Shown one piece after another: positions 1-5,480 of a stretch of 24,190 bases of DNA. The DNA comes from a virus. Within the stretch, counting starts at the first letter, position 1, and every line of letters starts with the position of its first letter. The translations under genes were made by a program, and so were the position numbers. The stretch is taken from positions 1 to 24,190 of the IMG/VR virus record IMGVR_UViG_3300031841_002377; one strand, 5' to 3'. The notes beneath the pieces were generated by a model. The model was given only the letters and a program-made list of their open reading frames with translations, was not told where the DNA came from and made no database searches.

Positions 1-194
1 AAGTCAAAGTCGTATTTATCAGAGCCAACAGCACTAACTAGCTTAGATTTTGTATGAAAAGCCAAAGCTTCTTCTGCTATAAAGCCATCTAAGCGACCTT
101 TTTGCTCTCTAATAGAGTTTTTTAGGTTGGGCATCTCAGCATCTCTTATTTTTGCTCGGCTTATCATATCTTTAGTTAACTGCATTTTTATCAT
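1..194 (-). CDS. Hypothetical protein, N-terminal part (runs off window)
   Basis: An open frame reads leftward from an ATG at 194 to the window edge without a stop (64 codons seen). The ATG overlaps the TGA of the gene at 191-472 (ATGA), so the two are translationally coupled; a second ATG lies three codons in, at 185. The visible part is charged and ends with the sequence GRLDGFIAEEALAFHTKSKL and then a GSDKYDFD stretch. This style of opening (short charged helix, G-[FI]-AEEAL helix, then D-x-DF) is what I would expect before the ExK motif of a small phage PD-(D/E)XK nuclease-like protein, but the catalytic part lies outside the window, so this is a weak guess. Confidence 0.6.
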   Translation of the reverse strand, partial: MIKMQLTKDMISRAKIRDAEMPNLKNSIREQKGRLDGFIAEEALAFHTKSKLVSAVGSDKYDFD

Positions 195-472
195 TTGCTG
201 ATAATCTCTATTGAATACTCAAGTTTGTCTTTCAGTCCTTGAAGTTCTTTGATTGTATCTTTTAGTATTTCTTTTCTATCAGAAACTATTTCCCACAAGT
301 GGTCTACACCAGTATATTCTGCGTCTTCACCGCCTTCATAGTAATAACCGTAAAAGTCAACTAAGTTATTGATATCAGCTTTTTTTGCTGTTCCCCAAGC
401 TTTGATAGTTTTATCAACAAAAGTTTCTAATTTCTTTTCATCAATAAAATTGTATTCTTTATTTATATTCAT
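191..472 (-). CDS. Hypothetical acidic protein, 93 aa
   Basis: Complete frame starting at ATG 472 with a strong ribosome binding site (AAGGAGA, 485-479 on the minus strand) seven bases upstream. The protein is acidic and probably helical at both ends, with an aromatic-glycine patch in the middle (YGYYYEGGEDAEYTG) and a charged C-terminal helix that looks like a short coiled coil (DRKEILKDTIKELQGLKDKL). No family was recognised. Its stop codon overlaps the start of the next leftward gene, so the two form an operon. The ribosome binding site and coupling make it a real gene; the function is unknown. Confidence 0.8.
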   Translation of the reverse strand: MNINKEYNFIDEKKLETFVDKTIKAWGTAKKADINNLVDFYGYYYEGGEDAEYTGVDHLWEIVSDRKEILKDTIKELQGLKDKLEYSIEIISK

Positions 473-580
473 TTATATTCTCCTTAATTTGTATTCTATA
501 ACCTATATCCGAAACCATACCACAGCGGTAGGAACGAAAATTTTTTTTCTTTAGAATGGATTTACTTTTGACGAGCTAGA

Positions 581-602
581 CCCCACAATTTTTTTAGTGG
601 GG
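581..602. terminator. Hairpin with A/T loop downstream of the 118-aa gene
   Basis: CCCCAC at 581-586 pairs with GTGGGG at 597-602 around a ten-base A/T loop. It lies 22 bases past the stop of the leftward gene that ends at 624. There is no clean U tract after the stem on the minus strand, so it may be a weak terminator or an mRNA 3'-end stabiliser. Confidence 0.3.
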
Positions 603-623
603 CCTTAAATCGCCTCTAACCGT

Positions 624-980
624 CTAGAAAGGTGCTTTATCGTCTGGTATATAAGTTTCTCTTATAAACTCAGCAATATTTTCTTCTTGGTTCTCATAAC
701 TTTTAAAGTCATCAAGTAGACGATGGTTTAAAAGAATAAGGTCTTCTTCAATAAGAGCTAAAGATGCTTTTAGAGCTTTCTTTAATTTACTGAAGTATAA
801 CTGTAATTCAGCAACATCGTGTGCATCTTCATAAAGGTCTGATTCTTCTTTAAGAATTGACGCCATTCTGCTGTCCATACTATTGAGATAGTCTGTTAGT
901 ACTTCCTTTTTTGAAAGCACTCTGATAAGTGAGTTTGTAGTATGTTCTACAATCTCTTTTCTTAATGTTGGTCTTTCCAT
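624..980 (-). CDS. Hypothetical helical protein, 118 aa, next to a LexA box
   Basis: Complete frame from ATG 980 with GGAG about six bases upstream. The protein is almost entirely charged and leucine-rich helix (for example the LSKKEVLTDYLNSMDSRM and LQLYFSKLKKALKASLALIE stretches), consistent with a small coiled-coil or helical-bundle protein. There is no signal peptide and no cysteine. No family was recognised. A perfect LexA-type palindrome lies 23 bases upstream of its start codon, between the start and any promoter, so it may be repressed by host LexA and induced by DNA damage; that regulation is inference. It may be transcribed separately from the two genes further left, since 150 bases and a hairpin intervene. 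Confidence 0.75.
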   Translation of the reverse strand: MERPTLRKEIVEHTTNSLIRVLSKKEVLTDYLNSMDSRMASILKEESDLYEDAHDVAELQLYFSKLKKALKASLALIEEDLILLNHRLLDDFKSYENQEENIAEFIRETYIPDDKAPF

Positions 981-1002
981 TTAGGTCTCCAATTAGTCAC
1001 AA

Positions 1003-1018
1003 TCGAACGTATGTTCGA
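1003..1018. promoter_or_regulatory. LexA (SOS) box
   Basis: TCGAACGTATGTTCGA contains CGAAC-GTAT-GTTCG, which fits the Gram-positive/actinobacterial LexA consensus CGAACRNRYGTTYG at every position. It lies in the divergent control region, 23 bases upstream of the leftward gene 624-980 and about 165 bases upstream of the rightward -35 box at 1182. The match is seen directly; binding by host LexA is inference. Confidence 0.6.
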
Positions 1019-1045
1019 CTTCTTATTTTTGACTATAGCTGACGG

Positions 1046-1059
1046 GTATGACAAAAAAC
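1046..1059 (+). repeat. Copy 1 of a 14-base intergenic repeat
   Basis: GTATGACAAAAAAC occurs here and at 5056-5069, both times in gene-free DNA upstream of a rightward transcription unit. It could be a promoter element or a binding site. A 14-base match in AT-rich DNA can also be chance. Confidence 0.35.
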
Positions 1060-1096
1060 AAATTATTGATAAAGATTTCTTAATTTATTTATTTCT

Positions 1097-1144
1097 GTTA
1101 CTCTTTGAATGCAATTAGTTACTCCAGTTAATTAAATGCAATTA
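1097..1144. repeat. Imperfect tandem repeat in divergent control region
   Basis: Two adjacent units both begin GTTACTC and end AATGCAATTA: 1097-1117 (21 bases) and 1118-1144 (27 bases). The sequence lies between the LexA box and the rightward promoter at 1182-1210, a position typical of operator sites for a phage regulator. No protein in the window is known to bind it. Confidence 0.45.
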
Positions 1145-1150
1145 CCCAAA

Positions 1151-1170
1151 CCCCTTGAGCAATTAAGGGG
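1151..1170. terminator. Hairpin with GCAA tetraloop upstream of early promoter
   Basis: CCCCTTGA pairs with TTAAGGGG (one G-T pair) around a GCAA loop. It lies 11 bases upstream of the -35 box at 1182. The following bases are TGTTTAAAT, a poor U tract, so it may insulate the promoter from read-through or be an operator rather than an efficient terminator. Confidence 0.4.
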
Positions 1171-1181
1171 TGTTTAAATAC

Positions 1182-1210
1182 TTGACAAACATTTGTGCGT
1201 CAACTAGATT
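1182..1210 (+). promoter_or_regulatory. Sigma70-type promoter for the rightward early operon
   Basis: TTGACA (1182-1187), 17-base spacer, TAGATT (1205-1210). Transcription would start near 1217, leaving a leader of about 28 bases that contains AGGAG (1235-1239) before the ATG at 1245. Confidence 0.7.
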
Positions 1211-1244
1211 GCTACTTAGGTAATAAAAAATAATAGGAGTAATT

Positions 1245-1355
1245 ATGAATAGAGCGCAAAGAAGAGCCCAAACTTCTAAAAAGGGTGGAAAATACTTTGG
1301 TCTAAATAAAAATAGACAAACTCAAATCGGAAGAATCACAAAGCCTAATGATTGA
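1245..1355 (+). CDS. Small basic protein, 36 aa, first gene of early operon
   Basis: ATG 1245 is preceded by AGGAG at 1235-1239, five bases upstream, and follows the promoter at 1182-1210. The 36-residue product is strongly basic (MNRAQRRAQTSKKGGKYFGL at the N terminus, then K/R/Q-rich) and probably disordered, compatible with a nucleic-acid-binding or ribosome-directed peptide, though no family was recognised. Its TGA overlaps the next gene by eight bases. The promoter, ribosome binding site and overlap support translation. Confidence 0.7.
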   Translation: MNRAQRRAQTSKKGGKYFGLNKNRQTQIGRITKPND

Positions 1356-1764
1356 GAAAGTATTATTCAAAAGCTTAGCCAAACTTACTAGTGGTAACTA
1401 TTGGTTTAATAGAGATAAAGATTCTTCTTTTCCATATGGACTATGGGTAAATATTGATGGTGAATGGAAACATTATGATTTTAGATTTCAGTGGTTCAGA
1501 CATTTAATGTGGACTTGGGCAGTGTCTTCTAAAAATATATCAGCTGGTGGACGAGGTATTCTTTATTCAAATAAAGTTTGGAGAGCTTGGAAGTTGAGAC
1601 ACAATATTTTATATCGTCTGCATTATAAATACGACCGACCTTACGGAATGGGTATTCACGTAGAGATACACAAGAGATGGACTATGAATCTTAAACACAA
1701 AGATAAAGTTCGTTACTACGAAGATAGACCTATTGAAAAAACTTCTGTAGGATGGTTCGTATGA
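1348..1764 (+). CDS. Hypothetical Trp/His-rich basic protein, 138 aa
   Basis: Starts at ATG 1348 inside the end of the previous gene and ends in an ATGA overlap with the next (1761-1764). The protein is unusually rich in Trp, Tyr, His and Arg (for example RFQWFRHLMWTWAVSS near residues 47-62 and HVEIHKRWTMNLKHK near 104-118). It has no cysteine and no clear membrane segment despite the tryptophans. No family was recognised. The composition suggests a compact, cationic single-domain protein; the role is unknown. Gene status is secure from length and coupling. Confidence 0.8.
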   Translation: MIEKVLFKSLAKLTSGNYWFNRDKDSSFPYGLWVNIDGEWKHYDFRFQWFRHLMWTWAVSSKNISAGGRGILYSNKVWRAWKLRHNILYRLHYKYDRPYGMGIHVEIHKRWTMNLKHKDKVRYYEDRPIEKTSVGWFV

Positions 1765-1913
1765 AAAAATATATAGTTGCGTTTCAAGGCTACCAAAAAG
1801 TACTTGCTGATTCTTTTGATGAAGCAAAAAGATTGGTTGAAGAAGATTTTAAATACATTCATCCAAAAATGAATGTCCAATTTAAATCTATTCAGATAGA
1901 GGAGGAAGAATAA
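1761..1913 (+). CDS. Small protein, 50 aa, with Glu4 tail
   Basis: ATG 1761 overlaps the preceding TGA, and its TAA shares one base with the next ATG (TAATG). The product starts MKKYIVAFQGYQKVLADSFD and ends in EEEE. The beta-strand plus helix look (KYIVAFQG, then SFDEAKRLVEED) resembles the small phage proteins that convert a value to a short alpha/beta fold, but no family was recognised. The last four Glu codons contain GAGGAGG, which serves as the ribosome binding site for the following gene. Confidence 0.7.
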   Translation: MKKYIVAFQGYQKVLADSFDEAKRLVEEDFKYIHPKMNVQFKSIQIEEEE

Positions 1914-1915
1914 TG
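1899..1915 (+). repeat. RBS/stop/start junction cassette, copy 1
   Basis: The 17-base sequence GAGGAGGAAGAATAATG encodes the end of one protein (Glu-Glu-Glu-Glu-stop), the ribosome binding site and the start codon of the next. An identical copy lies at 2012-2028, and close relatives at 3118-3132, 3241-3255 and 4001-4014. Confidence 0.7.
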
Positions 1916-2026
1916 GCTAAACAAAATTACGATGTTCTTATAAAAAGACTTGATAAAATTTCACAAGAATATCCAAAAAAAGGATTAGCTGGTGGAATGC
2001 CTACTGATAAAGAGGAGGAAGAATAA
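1913..2026 (+). CDS. Small protein, 37 aa, with Glu4 tail
   Basis: ATG 1913 shares a base with the preceding TAA. The ribosome binding site is the GAGGAGG inside the previous gene's Glu codons. The product begins MAKQNYDVLIKRLDKISQEY, has a glycine turn (KKGLAGGMP) and ends KEEEE. One amphipathic helix is likely; no family was recognised. It ends in the same 17-base junction as its upstream neighbour, again overlapping the next ATG by one base. Confidence 0.65.
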   Translation: MAKQNYDVLIKRLDKISQEYPKKGLAGGMPTDKEEEE

Positions 2027-2028
2027 TG
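2012..2028 (+). repeat. RBS/stop/start junction cassette, copy 2
   Basis: Exact 17-base copy of 1899-1915, 113 bases downstream. It marks the boundary between the 37-aa and 32-aa genes. Confidence 0.7.
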
Positions 2029-2124
2029 CAGAAACGAAGGTTCCGTAAGGAGCAACACGAATGGACTTATGAAATTAACTGGAACACCAGTTTGCCAAAA
2101 TATGGAGAAGGTAAAAAGAAATGA
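2026..2124 (+). CDS. Small basic protein, 32 aa
   Basis: ATG 2026 shares one base with the preceding stop and has GAGGAGG eight bases upstream. The product is basic at both ends (MQKRRFRKEQHEW at the start, GEGKKK at the end). It ends in an ATGA overlap with the 173-aa gene. No family was recognised; the tight coupling on both sides is the main evidence that it is translated. Confidence 0.6.
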   Translation: MQKRRFRKEQHEWTYEINWNTSLPKYGEGKKK

Positions 2125-2642
2125 GAGATTTAATTTGGGAAATTGCTAAAAGCGGTGAAGAGGATTTATCTAACACCGAACTAGAGATGATTACAGAACC
2201 TAAAGAACTGTATGTAGCTAGAGGTCTATCAGCAGAAGCCAAAAGAGATACTACACGTATCAATGGTTTTGTTGATAACAAGATGGCTCAAAATGTTGAA
2301 GAAAACGGAGCATTAAAAATTGGTAAGAATGTATTTAGTTACTCAAAAGGTTCTAGAACAGTATTACAAGATGCAAAGAGACTTCTTGACTGGGCAACAA
2401 ATAAAGAATTATCAGAAGAAGCTATGAACAACCTTATTGCTGTTGTTGGAAATAATTTTTCCCCAAAGCTAAGAGGTATTGACGCAGTAGCAGGTAAAAA
2501 AGGTATGGATGTTCAAGTAGCAAGAGATACTTTTACAGAAAAAATTTGGGATAGTGAACCTAAACTACAAGTCATTGACGTAGAATTACCAGCCGCACCG
2601 AAATGGGCAAAGGAGTTGGAAGATGGACATAGAAGAAAATAA
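2121..2642 (+). CDS. Hypothetical protein, 173 aa
   Basis: Complete frame coupled to its upstream neighbour (ATGA at 2121-2124), with GGAGAAGG about ten bases before the ATG. The protein is soluble, of mixed alpha/beta look, with helices such as SRTVLQDAKRLLDWATNKEL near residues 78-97 and a Pro/Trp C-terminal segment (PAAPKWAKELEDGHRRK). It has no cysteines. It overlaps the next gene by 20 bases in another frame. No family was recognised; by position it belongs with early or middle DNA-metabolism genes. Confidence 0.8.
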   Translation: MRDLIWEIAKSGEEDLSNTELEMITEPKELYVARGLSAEAKRDTTRINGFVDNKMAQNVEENGALKIGKNVFSYSKGSRTVLQDAKRLLDWATNKELSEEAMNNLIAVVGNNFSPKLRGIDAVAGKKGMDVQVARDTFTEKIWDSEPKLQVIDVELPAAPKWAKELEDGHRRK

Positions 2643-3129
2643 ATACAACTGGGACAAAGATTCGTCCGCTGCGTTACTTTACTTTGTAGAAAATGTATCG
2701 GGTCCTTGGCACCCAAGTCAATGGTCAGTTATTGTAGAGCTTTGTAGTCAGATTGCTTCTTGGGAAGGTGAGAGACTTCCAGCTTCAACTCCAAGTAAAG
2801 CAAGAAGAAGTAACTTACACATTGCGCCTATGATGCAAGTCTTTATACAAGCGTTAACAAACGCTGAATATTTTGATGATGTGGATGATTTCTTTAAATT
2901 TATGGGAATGGCTCAAAGCGACCAAGTATTTTCAATGTTTAGATTTTGGATGCGTATAGATGCTCCAATAGATAAAGATGATGAGTACTGGACTGACTTT
3001 GTAACTCACATTACTGAATACAAAGAAAATTTAGAAGAGTTAAACACTGTTATTAGTTCTTATTCAGATGAACAAATTGCAGAAGAAATTGAAATGTTAA
3101 GGCAATCTTTTAATTTAGAGGAAGAGTAA
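2623..3129 (+). CDS. Hypothetical acidic protein, 168 aa
   Basis: Starts at ATG 2623, inside the last 20 bases of the preceding gene, with AAGGAG about nine bases upstream. The protein is acidic, helical and tryptophan-containing (GPWHPSQWSVIVELCSQIAS near 27-46; FRFWMRIDAP near 105-114), and ends NLEEE. The final Glu codons carry GAGGAAGAG, the ribosome binding site for the gene at 3130. No family was recognised. Confidence 0.8.
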   Translation: MDIEENKYNWDKDSSAALLYFVENVSGPWHPSQWSVIVELCSQIASWEGERLPASTPSKARRSNLHIAPMMQVFIQALTNAEYFDDVDDFFKFMGMAQSDQVFSMFRFWMRIDAPIDKDDEYWTDFVTHITEYKENLEELNTVISSYSDEQIAEEIEMLRQSFNLEEE

Positions 3130-3252
3130 ATGAAAATAAAAATTGTTTTAAACAGCGGTGGGCAATTTAAAGATATACATTTTGTTAATGCACCTATTCA
3201 CATTCCTATGGATGTTGAAATAGTGCATGAAGATGATTTTGAGGAGGAGTAA
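3130..3252 (+). CDS. Small protein, 40 aa, with Glu3 tail
   Basis: ATG 3130 directly follows the preceding TAA, with GAGGAAGAG as ribosome binding site. The product begins MKIKIVLNSGGQFKDIHFVN and ends EDDFEEE; it looks like a small all-beta protein with an acidic tail. The tail codons GAGGAGGAG serve as ribosome binding site for the TTG-started gene that follows. No family was recognised. Confidence 0.65.
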   Translation: MKIKIVLNSGGQFKDIHFVNAPIHIPMDVEIVHEDDFEEE

Positions 3253-3390
3253 TTGACAAATAAAAATACGTCAGATAAGTTAAAAAAGATAAAACAAGAA
3301 GTAACAAGATTAAGTAAATCTATTGACTTGTTTATTGAGGACTATATTGTAGGAGAACTAAATGAGACATACGTTAAAAAAAATAATTAA
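3253..3390 (+). CDS. Small helical protein, 45 aa, TTG start
   Basis: The frame starts with TTG at 3253, immediately after the previous TAA, with AGGAGGAG at the right distance and no suitable ATG. The product is a charged helix (KLKKIKQEVTRLSKSIDLFI) followed by EDYIVGELNETYVKKNN. It overlaps the next gene by 29 bases and carries that gene's AGGAG (3351-3355). A coiled-coil function is possible; no family was recognised. Confidence 0.55.
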   Translation: MTNKNTSDKLKKIKQEVTRLSKSIDLFIEDYIVGELNETYVKKNN

Positions 3391-4015
3391 GTTTTACACC
3401 CAAAAGGTAGTAGAAAATAATACAAGAAAAATTCATAAGATGATGGGTCAAGTTGCATTTGGAGCTGAACTAAATAAAGATGCTAAAAAGTATATTGATT
3501 TAGTTTTTGAGTCTGCATTTAATGCTGTTGATAATGGCGAATATGACAACTTATCTATGGTGAAGCAAAATGATTTGTTCAAATTTGTCGGCTCTCACTA
3601 CGAAAGTGCAGATGAATACTTTGAAGAAGTACAAAGAATTATGTTAGAGATTGAAGAATATATTGTTGAAAACCACGGTTCTTTTTTAAACTGGGTTTTG
3701 CTTCCACAATATGATGTTGAGCAAGACTTATCAGTTATCATCATTGTATTTACAGGATATGACTTAAAGTTAGAACACTATCGTTCAAGAAGAAGAGATA
3801 TGTTGCCTAGGTTTAAAAAGCAGGTTACAAAATTTTATGACTATTCTCAAATGGCAAATTTTTACTACCAAGAAAACAGAGATGAAGTTGTTGAAGATAT
3901 TGCTAAAATGACAGCTCTTTTACAGAGTGGTCGTATTATGGATGCGATGGAAGTTAAAGATGAACTTACAAAAAAGAAGTTAGATTACATTGGCTATAAC
4001 GAGGAGGAAGAATGA
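3362..4015 (+). CDS. Hypothetical protein, 217 aa
   Basis: ATG 3362 with AGGAG at 3351-3355. The protein opens with a basic helix (MRHTLKKIIKFYTQKVVENN), continues as mostly helical and acidic (SADEYFEEVQRIMLEIEEYI near 81-100), contains a hydrophobic strand DLSVIIIVFTGYDL near 121-134, and then an Arg-rich patch (HYRSRRRDMLPRFKKQ). It ends NEEEE, with those codons supplying GAGGAGG for the 25-aa gene. No family was recognised, and the single hydrophobic strand is too short and polar for a confident membrane segment. Confidence 0.8.
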   Translation: MRHTLKKIIKFYTQKVVENNTRKIHKMMGQVAFGAELNKDAKKYIDLVFESAFNAVDNGEYDNLSMVKQNDLFKFVGSHYESADEYFEEVQRIMLEIEEYIVENHGSFLNWVLLPQYDVEQDLSVIIIVFTGYDLKLEHYRSRRRDMLPRFKKQVTKFYDYSQMANFYYQENRDEVVEDIAKMTALLQSGRIMDAMEVKDELTKKKLDYIGYNEEEE

Positions 4016-4089
4016 GTAAAAATATTTTTTATTTGATTTGTGCTTTAATTTTAATTAGAGTGACGCTAACAGGAATTGGAGTATTGTAA
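4012..4089 (+). CDS. Single-pass membrane peptide, 25 aa
   Basis: ATG 4012 overlaps the previous TGA (ATGA) and the TAA shares a base with the next ATG (TAATG). The ribosome binding site is GAGGAGG in the end of the previous gene. The 25 residues are MSKNIFYLICALILIRVTLT followed by GIGVL: one hydrophobic segment with a basic N terminus, so a predicted membrane-inserted micropeptide. Coupling at both ends argues it is real. Function unknown. Confidence 0.6.
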   Translation: MSKNIFYLICALILIRVTLTGIGVL

Positions 4090-4883
4090 TGGATAATATA
4101 GATAAAGTACAACAAAACACTTTGATGCCTTTTGAACAAATGAAAAAGGAAACCAAAGATTTAATTAATGAGAAAGGCAACGCTAGGCCTTCAGAGGTAG
4201 ATGCCGTTGGTATCTCACAACAATACTGGATGGCGGACTTTCGCTCTATGTGGAATACAGAGTATCCACGTTCCGCAGAGAAATGGAATGAAGACTTTTG
4301 GGCGAGTTGGTATAAAAACTTTTCAGCATTTACAAGACAAGATATTGAATATGCTTTTAATGAAGTTAGAAAAGTTAAAAGAGATATGCCACCTAACTTA
4401 AGTCACTTACATGACTTCTGCGCTAACAACGCTCAGAAAAGAATTAAGATAGCAGATGTAAAGTCTGGTTCTAAGTGTAAAGATATTGAGGCGGGGAAAT
4501 GCGAATACGGTGACCCATACTGGCAATTAACTAAGTATGGGACACACGTATTTCAACTTATGTGTATTTTCAGATGTGATAAATCAATTGATGGTTATCC
4601 AAATGAATTTCAGAAAAAACATAAGCCACAAGCTCAGACTAAAGGTACTTGGTTTACTAATGTAGCAAAACTTTTATCCAATAGTGATGCTCCAATCTTT
4701 AATTCTGGTAAGACTCAGAAAGATAGAAAGTTTGAGACTTATCAGTACGCTGAGTTATTTCCCGATGGAAATATTAAAGAGGTTCTAAAAGCTCATAACT
4801 TAGATGAGAATCTTTCTTTTGTAGAGCAATGTCAACAAATTGCAGAGCTACCAAGAAAAGAGACAATACTAAGCAATGTTTAG
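4089..4883 (+). CDS. Putative replication protein, helicase-loader (lambda P)-like, 264 aa
   Basis: Last long gene of the early operon, coupled by TAATG to the membrane peptide. Residues 47-111 contain an aromatic helical region (WASWYKNFSAFTRQDIEYAF) followed by PPNLSHLHDFC at 101-111. This W...F-T-x-x-x-I...P-P-x-L/F-x-x-F-C arrangement is how lambda P-type replisome loaders look. Residues C130, C138, C159 and C163 could form a metal site in the C-terminal half. No ATPase motif is present, as expected for lambda P rather than DnaC. The assignment rests on one motif by eye; a DNA-binding protein of another kind is possible. A terminator 86 bases downstream closes the operon. Confidence 0.45.
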   Translation: MDNIDKVQQNTLMPFEQMKKETKDLINEKGNARPSEVDAVGISQQYWMADFRSMWNTEYPRSAEKWNEDFWASWYKNFSAFTRQDIEYAFNEVRKVKRDMPPNLSHLHDFCANNAQKRIKIADVKSGSKCKDIEAGKCEYGDPYWQLTKYGTHVFQLMCIFRCDKSIDGYPNEFQKKHKPQAQTKGTWFTNVAKLLSNSDAPIFNSGKTQKDRKFETYQYAELFPDGNIKEVLKAHNLDENLSFVEQCQQIAELPRKETILSNV

Positions 4884-4953
4884 AAATTGGGAAATTTCAA
4901 GATGGTACAATGGTTATGTCGGCTTCCCTAGAAGTGGAAACACTTCGAGCTGA
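4876..4953 (+). CDS. Possible micropeptide, 25 aa
   Basis: An ATG at 4876 overlaps the last eight bases of the preceding gene and opens a 25-codon frame (MFRNWEISRWYNGYVGFPRS, then GNTSS) that ends 15 bases before the operon terminator. It fills the space exactly as other tiny genes in this operon do, but its ribosome binding site is poor (AAGAGA). It may instead be untranslated 3' sequence; a GAAATT/AATTTC hairpin lies at 4883-4898. Confidence 0.3.
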   Translation: MFRNWEISRWYNGYVGFPRSGNTSS

Positions 4954-4968
4954 CTGCCCTCCCATCAA

Positions 4969-5003
4969 CAGCTTTGCCTTCGGGCGAAGCTGTATTTTTT
5001 TTT
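4969..5003 (+). terminator. Strong intrinsic terminator of the early operon
   Basis: CAGCTTTGCC (4969-4978) pairs with GGCGAAGCTG (4983-4992), one wobble, around a stable TTCG tetraloop, followed by TA and nine T residues (4995-5003). All elements of a Rho-independent terminator are present. Confidence 0.92.
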
Positions 5004-5055
5004 CTTAAATTGACTTGCATTTTAAAACGACGTCATCTATGTTAAGAGTATGTCT

Positions 5056-5069
5056 GTATGACAAAAAAC
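5056..5069 (+). repeat. Copy 2 of the 14-base intergenic repeat
   Basis: GTATGACAAAAAAC, identical to 1046-1059. It lies just upstream of the structured gene-free region and could mark its promoter; a TTGCAT (5015-5020), 17-base spacer, TATGTT (5038-5043) pair is the best sigma70-like candidate nearby, but weak. Confidence 0.35.
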
Positions 5070-5099
5070 GTATTGAGTATGAAACAATTAAATAAAGCT

Positions 5100-5480
5100 A
5101 ATCGACTGTCTTAAAAAGGGGCCATAAAACGGAAAGCTTGAATACTTCGGGTGGGTAGCCCAAAAAGGTCAAGCAAGTACTAATTAAAAATCCTAAAATA
5201 AGGGCAAAATCGCTGGCTATTCAACAAAACAGCATAAGAACCATTTCGGTGTGTCATCGGTGGGGAAAGTAAGTGATTAAGCACCGACTTTGCGTTGTTG
5301 ATGTGTCGTTTGTCTAAATCGAAATGTTAGGGGGGTGGCAGTTTAAAATTGTAGCGTTGCATAGGGAGCAATTGGTAAAAAAGGCTTAGGCCTCGACCCT
5401 TGTAAGTCACTGAAAAGAATTTAATTGTTTTAAGTTTGGATTGGCCCAGTAGACATACTGGGTCGTCCTTACAAAGAATT
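5100..5480 (+). ncRNA. Candidate structured RNA or long structured leader
   Basis: The stretch between the early terminator and the gene at 5503 has no credible gene on either strand, is richer in G+C (about 42% over 5101-5340) than the surrounding genes, and holds many paired segments. GCTTGA 5136-5141 pairs with TCAAGC 5169-5174 around TGGG-TAG-CCCA. CATTTCG 5242-5248 pairs with CGAAATG 5320-5326 and encloses TCGGTG 5257-5262 / CACCGA 5282-5287. CCCAGTA 5445-5451 pairs with TACTGGG 5456-5462 (GACA loop), enclosed by TTGTAAG 5400-5406 / CTTACAA 5468-5474. CGACCC 5394-5399 could alternatively pair with GGGTCG 5460-5465, giving a pseudoknot or a switch. It could be a trans-acting RNA, an antitermination leader for the late operon, or a packaging-site element. 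Boundaries are approximate; no known RNA class was recognised. Confidence 0.55.

Noticed and set aside
369-554. Rightward frame opposite the 93-aa leftward gene
   Set aside because: Antisense to a gene with a strong ribosome binding site; no start signal of its own and a low-complexity hydrophobic translation typical of antisense AT-rich DNA.
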